DNA from: Nectonema munidae
Lineage: Eukaryota > Nematomorpha > Nectonematoida > Nectonematidae
Direction: 5' to 3'
NCBI GenBank assembly: GCA_030549495.1
Contig: JAUIRK010001006.1
Span: forward strand, 727,501 to 791,500
DNA: 64,000 nucleotides
The stretch's first letter is position 1, and each line of letters starts with the position of its first letter. A model generated the notes under the pieces. That model was not told where the DNA came from and ran no database searches. It worked only from the letters and a program-made list of their open reading frames with translations. The position numbers were made by a program, and so were the translations under genes. Of the stretch, positions 23,950 to 35,215 are shown one piece after another.

Positions 23950-24795
23950 CTCATTCATTACTCTTTGTCACGTTAATTTACTCGATCAATTTGATCCGTG
24001 AAGATGGAGGCGATATTTCATAATTTGATATAAATTTATCTAAAAATTTAGAAATCTTTTTAGTCATTTAAATGGCATCATCAAATAGTTTAAAATCAAG
24101 AAATCGTCTGTGTCATTTAAAAATAATGGCGCGATTAAATGGCCTACGGTGTTAATTTACTTTGACTTTTATCGTTCTTAGATGTGGTTGCAACCCAACA
24201 GGCTCAAACCAGAGATTTTCTTTCACTGCCGCTTTTTAATATAAATGTCCTAAAATGCATAATAAGAAAACAAACTGCAACAAGCTTTACTACGTTATTG
24301 AAAGTCTATCCTTAGAGCGTCGAATGAGTCTTAACAATGCTTAACACTGAAATATTTTATAAAAAGGAACTCGAATTTAACCAGCGATGCATATGTATTC
24401 GTAATACCAGTCAATGAAAAATTATATCGATTTCCAATCAAATTTTCTAGACTTTATAATCCATGTTTTCAACTTTTTGATACCTCCTTACCAATCAAAG
24501 TTAAGTTCATATGTAAAACGCTCATTACCTCAAATTCGAATTTATCAAAAAAATGTATACCAAACACTCTAAAAATCTCATAAAATTATTCCATATTATA
24601 ATTTATTTATAAAACATCATTTTTAATAAATATGTTGTATTTGATCATAAAAATGTAAAACAGAAAATATTTATTTAACAAAAATTTCATTTTGCGAGCG
24701 AAATTGCACCAAACTTACTTTCATTTCTGATGAAATTCATTGAAACAAGATATATGTAAGGCTATATCACATTTTAAACAATAATAATAAGTCTG
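23950..24795. other. Intergenic, no feature seen
   Basis: AT-rich sequence without recognisable coding or repeat structure. Confidence 0.5.
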
Positions 24796-25160
24796 AGACT
24801 CTAATGCTGTAAATGCAGAGCCAGGGAATAAGGATAAGCTCTTATTCTCCCCGAAATGTCTCATAAGGCTCGCGTCTCAAATGGCCTCTTACAGCGAATC
24901 TCTAGACCTCCTTTCCCTTGGCGGAGTTGTTTTAACTGAATGGCCTAGAGGTGCAAAGCGAGTAATAGGCGCTATGATAGGGCAGGGCTCGCTCGTCATT
25001 ATTGGTCTAAGGGGGCTCTAGGAGTAAATATCTCTGAAATCAAATTGCCTGTTGCCTTGTAGGTTTTGCTCATCAGATAGGCAAAATAGATATAGGCCCA
25101 CCTCATAAAACTGTGGTTGACGTCTGGAAAGGCATCCGGTCATAAAACTCTTGCTCTAAC
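24796..25160 (+). mobile_element. LINE 5' region, same family as 41-45 kb copies
   Basis: The segment starting ATGCTGTAAATGCAGAGCC, through GAATCTCTAGACCTCC and TAGAGGTGCAAAGC to TAATAGGCGCTATG, matches the reverse of 43300-43553. The following GACGTCTGGAAAGGCATCCG matches 43559 onward and the reverse of about 43223-43250. It is therefore a 5' fragment of the same non-LTR family without its RT part. Confidence 0.7.
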
Positions 25161-25440
25161 TAAACTTATATGTTAATGCAGCGAAATATCAATCTTATGA
25201 AACAATGTTCCCATTTACAAAATCCTTGGGTAGATGGGTGGGCCAAATAAAAATACGAGGATCATGTCTTCAATCTTTAAACACAATGGGAAAGAGTTTC
25301 TGATGTCGGACATCGTACGGGTGTCTGTAAACTAGCACATATGACTAACTTTACTCTACGCTTCAGAGAGCGTCCTATAGATATATAGGATAGCTGCTAA
25401 TACACTGAATAAGCAGTCGCTGAGAATTGAGTGACCTAAC

Positions 25441-25716
25441 TTGAGACGCCTTTATGGTGGGTTTAAAAATGTCTCAAAACAATTAACAAAAATGGCTAAA
25501 ACATACAATAGTAAAAATGGCGTCTGGCACAAGAAGGCAGAGCAGGAGGAACCAGCTGCCATGACTGGAACAACAAAACATATATGCAACTACACTACAT
25601 CAATTAGATGCAATCACAACATAGCACACTGGTTACATCTCAAATGCACACAAATCTCAGAGTACAACGCATACTGGACATGCGCAAAACTAGTGTTTTC
25701 TAGAATCTTTGAGTAA
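25441..25716 (+). mobile_element. LINE-type zinc-finger ORF fragment
   Basis: A 91-codon frame ends with IRCNHNIAHWLHLKCTQISE followed by YNAYWTC. This PHD-like C/H pattern occurs near the start of the polymerase ORF of some Jockey/CR1-type LINEs. No endonuclease or RT follows. It may be a 5' piece of a different LINE from the one just upstream. Confidence 0.5.
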
Positions 25717-25720
25717 GCTG

Positions 25721-26875
25721 GGCACCAGTAGAGGTGTATTTCAAAGTAATTTGATAAATAGGTTAGTTTAGAAACAATAGTATAGTTTAGAACAATAGAT
25801 GTTGTGTTTGAGGCTTAAGTCTTTGATGATGTTTTGTGAGTCTGTAAAAAGTGAAGTGTGTTGTAATGTCTAAAGGAGGACACATTTTGGTTTATGTAAT
25901 CGCAATTCACCACTGTATGTTGGAAGAGAGGGATCAATGAGAGACGTTTTTGAGTAAAAAGAGAAAGGAGAAAAGCTTTTGAAGAGTGCAAAAGCATAGT
26001 AAGATTTGTTTACGGTTTTTGAGCTATCCAGGAATATTCTTAATGAATTTCAATTAAAGTTGGAGCGGGTCGTAATTAGAAGTTTAGCGATGGATTTGAT
26101 GAAACAGTTGTGAAGAGAGAAAGATAATTGTGAAGAAGGGTGAAATAAAGATAGTGGATTGATTTTGTTTTGGATGAGAATGTTGTTGAGTGGAGACGAA
26201 AATTGTTGGAGAAAGGATTTGTAGTAAGTATTGAAATAGAAGGACTTAAAATAGGAATTTGGTTCGATACGTGTCATGATATATTTTTTGGTAACAGTTT
26301 GGTTGAGAGTGTTAAAGGAAGGCAGTTCGTGAAAATTCTAAGATTCTAGTAGGGAAGGTTTTGTAGGCTCTGGCATTGTGATGGGGCAAAAATATAAGTA
26401 ATAACTTCAAAAATATATAAAAATAATTTATATAAAATTTTTCATTATTCCCAAATAAAAAAAGTGTGTTTGTACACTATTTTTTAACATATTTGTCAAT
26501 TTTTTTCCTATTTTCTTTTTGCAAATAACTTATTGCTTTGAAGAACACTTTCATAGTTGTTTTTAACTGGCAAAAATGCAGGCAACCTACAGAGCCAACG
26601 AGTTGGAGAGAGGGGACGAAATGTAGAAAAGTTTACAGGTTGATTATCAGAAAAGCTATCGTGAGCAATAGCTTTGAAGAGATTCTAGATATAATAATAA
26701 TAATATACTTAGCAATTGAAAAATTATAAAACAATTTAAAAAATGAAGATAACATATAAAAGTATATTTTCTAAAAAATTTAAAATTATCTTGAACTTTC
26801 CAGATCTTTTAAATATACCACCCAGTTCATGAAGGAATATCAATGTTAGCAGAGATTGCATGTTGCACGATCAGA
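25721..26875. other. No supported gene
   Basis: Minus-strand open frames at 25815-25997 and 26050-26277 are rich in Ser, Leu, Asn and Phe and may be worn LINE sequence, but I cannot match them to a domain. Confidence 0.4.
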
Positions 26876-27535
26876 TTAGATACATGATGCACAGTGAAAG
26901 TTCAAAGCAAGAGGTTGTAACTCTTTTACTTTTGCTTGACATCCTTTGTACTTACCCATTATATTGGCTGCCCCATCATACATCTGAGCTCTCAAATTGG
27001 CATTTGTCAGTGAAAGGCGAGTGATAACATCAAAAACCATCTTTGAAATCATTTCTCCTGATGTACTATGAAGCTCATACATTCCAACAAACTTTTCATA
27101 AATTTCTAAGTTTTCATCGACATGCCGAAAACGGTCTTTTAACATTTCATCACACGACACTTCATCACACGACAGTTCATCACACGACACTTCATCACAC
27201 GACACTTCATCACACGACATTTCATCATAACGACACTTCATCACACGACATTTCATCATAACGAAACTTCATCACACGACATTTCATCATATGCATGGGT
27301 TGTTTGTTGTAAAGGATTAAAAGTTTATTATACAATATTAATCCATATAGGAAGTATTAGAGCATATACTAATACTTTTTTACCTGGGATTAAATTTTTA
27401 TGCCCCTTCTGTTCACCAACACTTCCTTGATAGTTTATTTCTTTTTGAAAATAACTTACATTTATTTTCTTTTTCCTTTCTGTTTATTCTCTGTTGCTTA
27501 AATCATAAAGTTTTTGCACTTGAAAAATAATCATA

Positions 27536-27676
27536 ATGGAAAACAATACAATTGAATATTTCTGTAATTTTGGAACAACTTCTAAAGGAAAAGAAACCGT
27601 GATATTCAAAAATTGCGAATATTATAAACATCGAGAAAACAAAGATACCTCTATTCGTTGGCGATGTGCAGAGTAA
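27536..27676 (+). pseudogene. FLYWCH zinc-finger fragment of MULE transposase
   Basis: A 46-codon frame reads ..FGTTSKGKETVIFKNCEYYKH.. and ends IRWRCAE before a stop. The spacing of the aromatic residues and the W-R-C match the first half of a FLYWCH finger, which commonly precedes Mutator-like transposases in arthropods. The remaining Cys/His half follows in another frame, worn. Confidence 0.65.
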
Positions 27677-28031
27677 CAAAAAAAAAGATGTAACACGTTT
27701 ATTACAACTTTAGGAAGCGTGTGATTTCTTTCCCAAAACCTGAGCATTCCCATTATTTGGACAGAGAAAAAATCAGCGCGAAATAAGCCGTAAATAAAAT
27801 GAAAATTGCAATGAAAGAAGTTGGAGCAGCTCCTATGATTGTTGCTGGGGAATTTTCCCAAAATGTATCTACTTCATCTATGATGCGAATACCAAAAAAA
27901 CCAAGTCTGATCCGAACGTTACAACGATCTAAAAAAAGGTTCAATTCGTCATCAGTTTTGCCAACCTCAACGAATTTTGAAGTTACAGGCAAGTTTCGCA
28001 AAAATATATATCCGGCACTTTAGTAGAGCAT

Positions 28032-28451
28032 ATGCCGGAAAATGAAAAAATTAATCAACTTCTAACATACTTCGAAAACGCATATATTAGGGGCAGATAT
28101 AGAAGAAATGGAGCAGCAAGAAATCCACTTTTTCCAATTGCAAAATGGAATCATTTCCAAAATTGTGTGGAAGGAGTCGCTCGAACTACAAATGCCGTAG
28201 AGGGCTGGCATTACTTTTTGCAATTTTTGTTTCAGTGCAGCCACCCAACAATTTGGAATTTCCTAAATGGTATTTGCAAGGACATCGCGTTTCAACGTTT
28301 AAACTTAATGCAAGGAATTACTGGTGTTACTCTACCGGTCAATAAGAAATATTTGTCGATCAAAGAGAAGATCAAATGCCTAACTAGTCAATTTGGACAA
28401 TCTGATATCATATCATACCTTAGAGCTGTTCAATATTCTGCTTGTAAGTAG
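28032..28451 (+). pseudogene. C-terminal part of Mutator-like transposase
   Basis: A 139-codon frame has YFENAYIRGRYRRNGAARNP then FPIAKWNHFQNCVEGVARTT and NAVEGWHYFLQF..CSHPTIW. This is the recognisable C-terminal block of FLYWCH-type MULE transposases (YIG..RR.G...P.FP...WN......G..RT.N..EGWH). The short upstream piece at 27880-27935 (RIPKKPSLIRTLQRSKKR) matches the family's linker after the finger. The catalytic core that should lie between them is absent, so this is an internal deletion derivative. Confidence 0.8.
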
Positions 28452-29519
28452 TTTGTTTTCAACAATAAAATGTTTTATTTTTCGTTATTATTTTTTCTTA
28501 TTGTTTTTTGAGGTAAATAAAATGATGATACTCTCATTCTTGAAATTTCATGTTTAAATTTAATTGAATAAATGAAATAAAAGAGAAAGAGTTCATGTGT
28601 TTTTCATCATTTTTCATTACTGGAGTAAGGTTTTTTTAGGGATCTACCGATTCCAAATATTACAAACAACTTCAGTTTTGTCAAAGCACTTGACAAAACT
28701 AAATTAACATTTTGTTTATTAAAAAACCAATTAGATAACATTTTGTTTATTTAATATAAATTTTAGAGAAAAATATTGTTTTAGATTCAAATAAATAAAT
28801 ATTAATATTTTTTAAGTTAATACAAAAATAGAATTTTTATTTTTAATGAAAAATACTGTTAGTTTTTTTTTATAAAATTCACAGTTTTATGTCATGAAAT
28901 GTTGTATGATGAAGAGTTGTTGTAATGAAATGGAGTTGTATGATGAAGTGTCGTGTGATGAAATGGAGTTGTGTCATGATGAAGTGTCGTGTGATGAAAT
29001 GTCGTTGTGATGAAATGTCGCGTGATGAAGTATCGTGTGATGAAATGTCGTAGCACCGCCGAAAACAACAACTTCTTGTTCCATTCTATTGATCTTTCGT
29101 TCCGTCAACCATAACTCCAAAAGGCCCATTTTTAGCAACCTCTGCAGAAATAGTTCTAACAATATTATTACTGAATATTTGTATTATTTCTTCTTGAATC
29201 TTTGGGGATGTGAAAATCATTGTTTTTTTTAGATATCCTTTGAGTAGTTCATCATTTTTTTCTTGAAAATGTTTTAATAATTGATAGAAGTTTCCTTCTT
29301 CTGCAGTGTGTCCTCGAAATACCTTGATGCAATATGAAACGCAAACACTTGAAAATATCTATCAGAGAATTCCAAGCAATCTTCTGTTGTTAATATCGAT
29401 TAGCATCCATTATATCATATTTATTTTTTCCTGAGGTTTCAAAGAAATCAATGCCATTGCAGTTCTGTGACATTGAGAAGCTTGATGGCTTTCGCAGGCC
29501 TTCCAGCGATTCGTAGTTT

Positions 29520-31350
29520 TTCCTAGTTTTTTCCGACCTTCCTAGTTTTCCCTAGTTTTTTCAAAAGTTTCCTAGTTTTCCTAGTTTTTTGTTATATATT
29601 TTTTATTATTTTCTTTTTTCATTATTTGTTAACTTTTCTAAAAAAAATTCAATACACTAAAATATAAAATATGGTATAATTTTATTTAAGTATAAAGATA
29701 GTCTCATATTTGTCAACGAGAAGACTACACATTTACTTTAGAAGATTTTGATCTGGGTGTAGAGTTTTTTATTCGTCATTTTTAACTCTAGTACCCGCAT
29801 TACAACGTATTTTGAAACACTGGTCTTCACTTTGTAAATATTTTTTAACAGACTTACCAAAAAAAGTAAAGGCGATCATACTTTGGTTCAGCTTGAAAAG
29901 AACAATCGATACAAGAGAATATGTGATTTTCTTTCAAGCAAAGAGTTCCTTGCGGAGATTCAGTTTGTCATTTGTGTTGGTGTTTTGTTTCAGCCTTTTC
30001 TAAAAAAAATTCAAAAAAAAAGAACCTATGATTCAATTACTTTATGAAGAGTCACTTTTTTGTTGCTAACTTTTCTCAATAGATTTGTCAAACTTGACTT
30101 AATTCCAAACAAATCTGGACACAAGCTTCAAATTATCGATATTTTTCATATTGAAAACCTATTTTCTCTTAAAATGATGGAAATAGGCCCAGACACTACA
30201 AAGACATTATAATTACTTGATGAAACTAAAAAACACGTAATACTGAATGACATAAGAAGGTTTTATCAATCTGTCAGTTTTTATCTTCAAACCATATGCC
30301 TCTTAATGACACATTTATTAGATGTGTAAGATGTCTACATCCTAAAGTAAGAAATTCAGACAAGTCTCTAGTTCTTATCAGAGAATTATGTTCATCTTTA
30401 CCTCACATTGAAGACTGTTCTATTGCAAAAAATACAGATGAATGGAAATTATACAGGGCTTAACCAATTAATGACAATGAGATATACAACTCAAATAAAG
30501 AATTTTTAAGAATTGATCATTTTTGGAATAAAGTGTTTCTTTGTACCAATCTTTCCGGGGATATTAAATATCCCAACTTGAAGAAATTAGTTATGGCATG
30601 TCTTTGCATTTCGCATGGTAACGCCGACGTAGAAAGGGGTTTTTCTGTTAATAAAAAGATGTTAACTTCAGAGAGATCTTCGTTGTCAATTTCATCGGTT
30701 AATGGGCTAAGACTTGCGAAAGATGCTATTAGTATGTACAAAAATATAATAGACATTCCTATTACAAAGAACTTTATTTCTGCAATCAGAAAAGCTCATT
30801 TAAAATACGAAGCAAGAATACAGGCAGAACAAAAAGAGAAGCTTCTTTTAGAGAATAAAAAGAAATTGGAAAAACAATTAGAACAAGAAGATAAAGAAAA
30901 AGACCGGGAGTCTAAACGTAACATCGATGAAAAAGAAAAGCAAGTAAGAAAGAACGAAGTGGAATTGAAAACAGAAATGGAGAAGGCAAATCAAGTTTTT
31001 AACGAAGCAAATTCTAGATTAGTTAAAGCTATAAAATCAAAAAATTTTACTGAAATGAATATAAGTCAAGGATTATTGAATGTGGCAAAGACAAATCTTG
31101 AAAAAATAACAGAATCATTTAAAAGATGTATTGATGAAAGAAATAATATTGGTAAAAAGAGCATTCGAATGATTAATTCTTACATAAAGCAATAAAAGTG
31201 TTTTTTTCTTTGAAATTTTATCTATACATTGAACTTTATTAGTTTCTAGTTTTTACTTATTCTTTTATAGGAATATCCTACTTTTTTATCGTTACAAATC
31301 CTACTTTTTTCCTACTTTTTTAATATTCGCCGCTGGAGTTTCTTCTTTCG
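29520..31350 (+). mobile_element. hAT-like element with CCTAGTTTTTT/CCTACTTTTTT flanks
   Basis: The left boundary region (29519-29600) has repeated CCTAGTTTT(TT) units; the right (31269-31320) has repeated CCTACTTTTTT units in the same direction. Between them lies a decayed frame ending in the protein at 30533-31195. The upstream part (29810-30530) shows worn coding such as IQFVICVGVLFQPF and LSFLQTICLL-type hydrophobic stretches. It lies inside the minus-strand hAT. Exact ends and a TSD could not be fixed. Confidence 0.55.
30533..31195 (+). CDS. hAT-like dimerisation domain with coiled-coil tail, 220 aa open
   Basis: The N-terminal 60 residues read LVMACLCISHGNADVERGFS, then VNKKMLTSERSSLS and NGLRLAKDA, a variant of the hAT C-terminal dimerisation signature (S-x-N-A-x-x-E-R-x-F-S). 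Residues about 85-150 are Lys/Glu-rich (KEKLLLENKKKLEKQLEQED) and predict a long coiled coil; the tail ends MINSYIKQ. The open frame extends upstream in the same phase for a short distance (KEFLRIDHFWNKV), so the Met at 30533 is not a true start. The coiled-coil extension is unusual for hAT transposases. Upstream coding is broken. Confidence 0.65.
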   Translation: MFLCTNLSGDIKYPNLKKLVMACLCISHGNADVERGFSVNKKMLTSERSSLSISSVNGLRLAKDAISMYKNIIDIPITKNFISAIRKAHLKYEARIQAEQKEKLLLENKKKLEKQLEQEDKEKDRESKRNIDEKEKQVRKNEVELKTEMEKANQVFNEANSRLVKAIKSKNFTEMNISQGLLNVAKTNLEKITESFKRCIDERNNIGKKSIRMINSYIKQ

Positions 31351-31790
31351 AATCTAGATAATTTAATTTTCCAAATTAAATTAATTAATTTTCCTTTTCC
31401 AATTTAAAGCCTTGTGAAATAAAGGCAGGTTTTTTGTTTTTTTTTGCCATTTTCAAGATACTTTGTTTTTTTGCTTTTGCACAGTAGAAACAAAGTATCT
31501 TTTTTAAAGCGGGTTCATAGGGAATCCAAATGTATTTTTCATACCATTTTTCTTGGAAATATATTTTTTGAGTTTGAGTCACTTTTGTAGAAATAGAAGA
31601 ACTAGATGGATGATTAGGAGTCTGTCAGTTATCAAAAATACATCATCATTGGAATCAAGCTTGTTCAAAGTTTTCTCACCCCTAGTAATAAATGTATTAC
31701 CTGTATTATTTGTTTCAATTTCAGATATCTGAATATTTTCACGTTTTTTCATCATAATTAAAGTATGAAGTGATTTTTGATGTTTAAAAT

Positions 31791-32696
31791 TTTTTATTTT
31801 GGGACATCAAGATAAAACAAGTTTATAGTAATTTAAGGGAATATCTAAAAAAACTGATTTTAGAAGAAATTCGGTAATGCCATTTCGTATTAGAACATTT
31901 GAAAAAATCAAGGTAGAAAATTATTAAAGAAAAAATATTTTAAAAAACTGAGACTAAAGTTGATAAATATTATTTTCGTTGTATTTTGTTTCATTTATTT
32001 TAAATTATTTATATGTAATTTTTTTAAACCTGAGGGGTATAAATCGGTATCACTCCCACTTCAGAACTGGGGGGGGGGATGTATAGCATAGGCGTAGGAA
32101 CCATAGGCGGGAGGGGGGGGGGGGCGATCCAGTTTATGCAAATCATTCCCCCCCCCCCCCCCCGCCTTCTCTCCCTAGGTTTGAGGTGTAATAAATAGTT
32201 TTTTCTCAATCTCAAAGTTTCAACAAAGCCCTTTCTCATTTATATAATAAAAGATTTTTGTGTAAGGTTTAAACTATTTTGTTTATGTTTCTGGTTTTAA
32301 ATAATATCATTTTCTTGTGTCCTGTAGTGCACTCAAGATTTTGTATATATTGTTTCTTATCAAAATCAGCAAGATTGTAAAATGTTCATTTTTTTTTATT
32401 CGTTTTGATCCAAATTTTTAATGTCATCGATTTTATAATGGTGATCTAATTCTATTTACTTCAATTACTTAATAATTATTTTCAGTTTGAATACACCTAA
32501 ACTAAATAAACTATTTTGTTTGTGTTTTTTTAACGTTTTATTTGAATTTTATATTATATTTATAAGTATGAAATATTTTATACTAATTTTTAAGTCTATA
32601 TTATTTTGATAATGTTTATTTTTTTATATGATATTATGATTTTTGATATTATTGATTTTTGTATGATATTAAATGTATTTCAGAGGTAAATGACAA
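31791..32696. other. No gene; G/C homopolymers at 32067-32162
   Basis: AT-rich except 32067-32162. That part holds a run of G, then CATAGGCGTAGGAACCATAG + GCGGGAGGGG, then a long C run. The CATAGGCGTAGGAACCA part looks like a hAT-type left end and may be the 5' terminus of the element coding at 32697; no matching right end was found. Confidence 0.45.
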
Positions 32697-35215
32697 ATGT
32701 CTCAAAATAAAAAGTTCAAAGAAACATCAATAACATCTTTTTTTAAAGGAAATAAATAATGAAAAACAAGAAGTTCTAATTCAAAAAGAAAATTTAGATC
32801 AAAATACTAGTAATAATGTGTCCATGGAGAAAAGTTCTTCCACCCAAACTCATTCTTGTGCAATATTTCCAGGCCCAAATCAACCAAATACATCAATTAT
32901 TCATTCCACCCAAAGTCACCTCTTCTCAAAAAGTTTTTTTTCAGGAAAAGTGGTTCAAAGTATATCCGTGGCTACACTAAGATCCAGCAAGTCAAAAAGT
33001 CCTTTGTTTTCACTGCTCTATGGCGGAAAAACGACGGAGCCTTAAAAACCGTGAAAAAACAAAGAGTTAGCTTTTATTGTAGAAGGTCTCAAAAACAGGA
33101 AAAAGGCCACAACAAAATTTGACGCTCATCAAAATTCTGAATGCCACAAAATCTCTGTTACATACAAAGCTTTGAACCCGATTGAAAGAATCAATACTTT
33201 GATTGACTTGACAAAACTCAAACAACAAAAAGAAGCATGGAACTATTTGTTGGACATTTTCAAGTGTATGAAGTTTTTAATTGAGTCAAGGGCTCGCGTT
33301 CAGGGGACATACCCCGGAACAAGGCAATTTTCATCAACTATTGAAAATGTTTCGTGAGTCTGGTGATGAAAGTTGAGCGCCTTTTTTGAAAAAGTCAGCC
33401 AATTACACTTCTCCCACAATACAGAAAGAGATAATTCAGCTATTCAGCCAGGATATTTTGAGAACGCTTTCAGCTCGAATTGTGAAGAATTGTCCTTACG
33501 GAGTCATAGTAGATGATACAATCAATCTTTTTAGTTTCTCAGTATTGCTTCTAAAATATCTTATTCTGCAAACTTAAGTTTCTTTTTTTATTTCTCACAG
33601 GAACGCAAGACATAAATGGAACATAGCAAGAAGCTGTTTGTTTTCGTCATGTGAGCGACGATTTAGAAATTTTCGAAGACTTTGTTGGATTATACGAACT
33701 CTCAAACACGTCAGGAGAAGTAATTTTGAAAATGATTCTAGATGTCATACTTCGAAATTCTCTCACAAAAAGTAACTTAAGAGCACAAACATATGATGGG
33801 GCTGCAAATATGATGGGAATGTATAAGGGATGCCAAGCCAAAATCAAAGAACAACAGCCACTCCCATTGAATTTCCATTGCGTCTCTCATATTTCAAATT
33901 TAATAGTACAGCATGCTTCTTCAGTTAGTATTGATATTCGGGATGCGATTCAATGGGTTCATGAACTTGGAGTTATTTTCAAAAGGTTTGGAAAGTTCAA
34001 GGTATTTCAGATTTCAATTAGATTACATGTTGTTGTTATATACCTTTTTTTCAATTTATTTCCACTTTTTCTTTAAAATACAATACATTAAGAATCTGTT
34101 CAAATCCATAACAACAGACAGTTTAACAGACAATAATGATGATGATGAACTTACCGTCAATCTTGGAGCAATTCAACCTCTTTGTCCACCTGATGGCTTT
34201 GTAGACTGTCAGCAATAATGTCTGTGAAAAACAGTTATGAAGTTGTTTTGAAAAGTTTGAAAGAGATGGCCTCAACTAATTCCTATGACACTTCGGCGAT
34301 TAAAGCGAACTGTCTTTATGATCGTTTTTCAAAAGGAAAAACCTTACTTGCTTTAGAAATGGTCATCAAACCTTGACACTTTTAGAAAAACTTAATCGGT
34401 CAACGCAATCTGGTCATGCTGTTTTCTCAAGTTAGATATTTCATTATGCCAATTTTTTTATAACAATATAATGTATAAAATTGTATTTGCAATAAGTACC
34501 TTTGAAGCAGTTGAAATTACAATCGATCAAATTTCCTCATGTATATCTGATGATGATTTTCGTTCTATATATAAAAAGTCATTCGAAGAAATAAACAAAT
34601 TTCAGTTAAAACCGTTGAATGTTCCGTGGAAAAAGAAAGCTAGCATTAAATTATCGAGTGAAAGTTCAGAAGATATTATCGAAACAACATTTTAAAGAAC
34701 AATACTTTCATTTCCTCGACTCAATAGTTTTGAAAATAAAAGAAATGTATAATTTGAGCAAGCCCGACCTCAATAAATACAAGATTCTTGAAAGCACTAT
34801 AATTTCAGGAAAAATTTCTGACTATGAAGTTTTGAAGCAGTATCCGGAAATACATATACAAACATTAGAAGTAGAGCTGGCAATGTTTAAGCAAAAAACA
34901 CGCGCAGAGAGCCTTCAAGAGGCAAACGAGAGTTACCGAAGCATGAACAAAGAAGTTCGCATACTTTTTCCCCAAATTGCTATGCTTATCAAGTTGCTGC
35001 TTGTTTGTTCGGTTTCATCAAGTGGATGCGAGCGCAGCTTTTCTGCTCTGAGAAGACTGAAAACGTGGCTCAGAAATACTATGAGCCAAAAAAGGCTGAA
35101 TACTGTTGCAGTTTGCAACATCCATCAAAGTCTCCTTGATAGGATTTCTGTTAAAATTCTTGCAGAGCAGTTTGCCAAGTCGAATGAAAGAAGACGCGAC
35201 AATTTTGCTTTTTGA
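32697..35215 (+). mobile_element. hAT transposase (TTF/ZMYM1-like), decayed, near full length
   Basis: Starts MSQNKKFKETSITSFFKG, the usual N-terminus of this hAT group. Next come worn TTF-finger coding (32930-33160), LLDIFKCMKFLIES (33255), ARIVKNCPYGVIVDDT (33475), the Asp block AQTYDGAANMMGMYKGCQAK (33784), FHCVSHISNL with C-x2-H (33874), and the dimerisation domain SVSSSGCERSFSALRRL + KTWLRNTMSQKRLN (35010-35110). It ends ERRRDNFAF and a stop at 35213-35215. A GT-AG intron at 34002-34092 fits the frame (KFK|gtattt ... cattaag|NLFKS), and another interruption near 33515-33600 may be an intron or insertion. Several stops and frame changes indicate an inactive copy. Confidence 0.85.

Larger units (their letters stand above)
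27133..29057 (+). mobile_element. Mutator-like foldback element with 15-bp iteron ends, 9-bp TSD
   Basis: Target duplication GCCGAAAAC at 27124-27132 and 29058-29066. The left end starts GGTCTTTTAACATTTCATC and the right end, reversed, starts GGTGCTACGACATTTCATC. Each then enters an array of a 15-bp unit TTCATCACACGACAC (left about 27144-27290, about ten units; right about 28890-29052, inverted, more worn). The interior codes for FLYWCH and Mutator-like transposase pieces. The insertion interrupts the minus-strand hAT; removing it leaves the CFRHVDEN block continuous. Confidence 0.9.
26876..31790 (-). mobile_element. hAT element (TTF/ZMYM1-like), split by two insertions
   Basis: Reading the minus strand, the TTF-type zinc-finger part lies at about 31790-31380 (EKWYEKYIWIPYEP, ILCFYCAKAKK). 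The next part lies at 29518-29067 (KACESHQASQCHRTAM, LIDIFKCLRF, YTSP-like FTSPKIQEEIIQIF, AKNGPFGVMVDGTKD). The third part lies at 27123-26876 (FRHVDENLEIYEKFVGMYEL, AQMYDGAANIMGKYKG, LNFHCAS), which has the second hAT Asp and C-x2-H. The C-terminal dimerisation domain is missing. The gaps are filled by a Mutator-like element (27133-29057) and another hAT-like element (about 29520-31350). The plus-strand relative at 32697 has the same domain order. Stops and frame changes show it is dead. Confidence 0.8.

Noticed and set aside
25815-26277. Minus-strand frames of 60 and 75 codons
   Set aside because: Low-complexity Ser/Leu/Phe/Asn composition, no domain match, no neighbouring coding that would support them.
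26876-27261. Open frames through the iteron array (runs of CDEMS or TLHHTT)
   Set aside because: These are translations of the 15-bp tandem repeat fused by chance to hAT coding sequence.
27140-27290. Short regularly spaced repeats resembling a CRISPR array
   Set aside because: Units are 15 bp and contiguous with no unique spacers. They are mirrored at 28890-29052 and bounded by a 9-bp duplication, so they are transposon arms.
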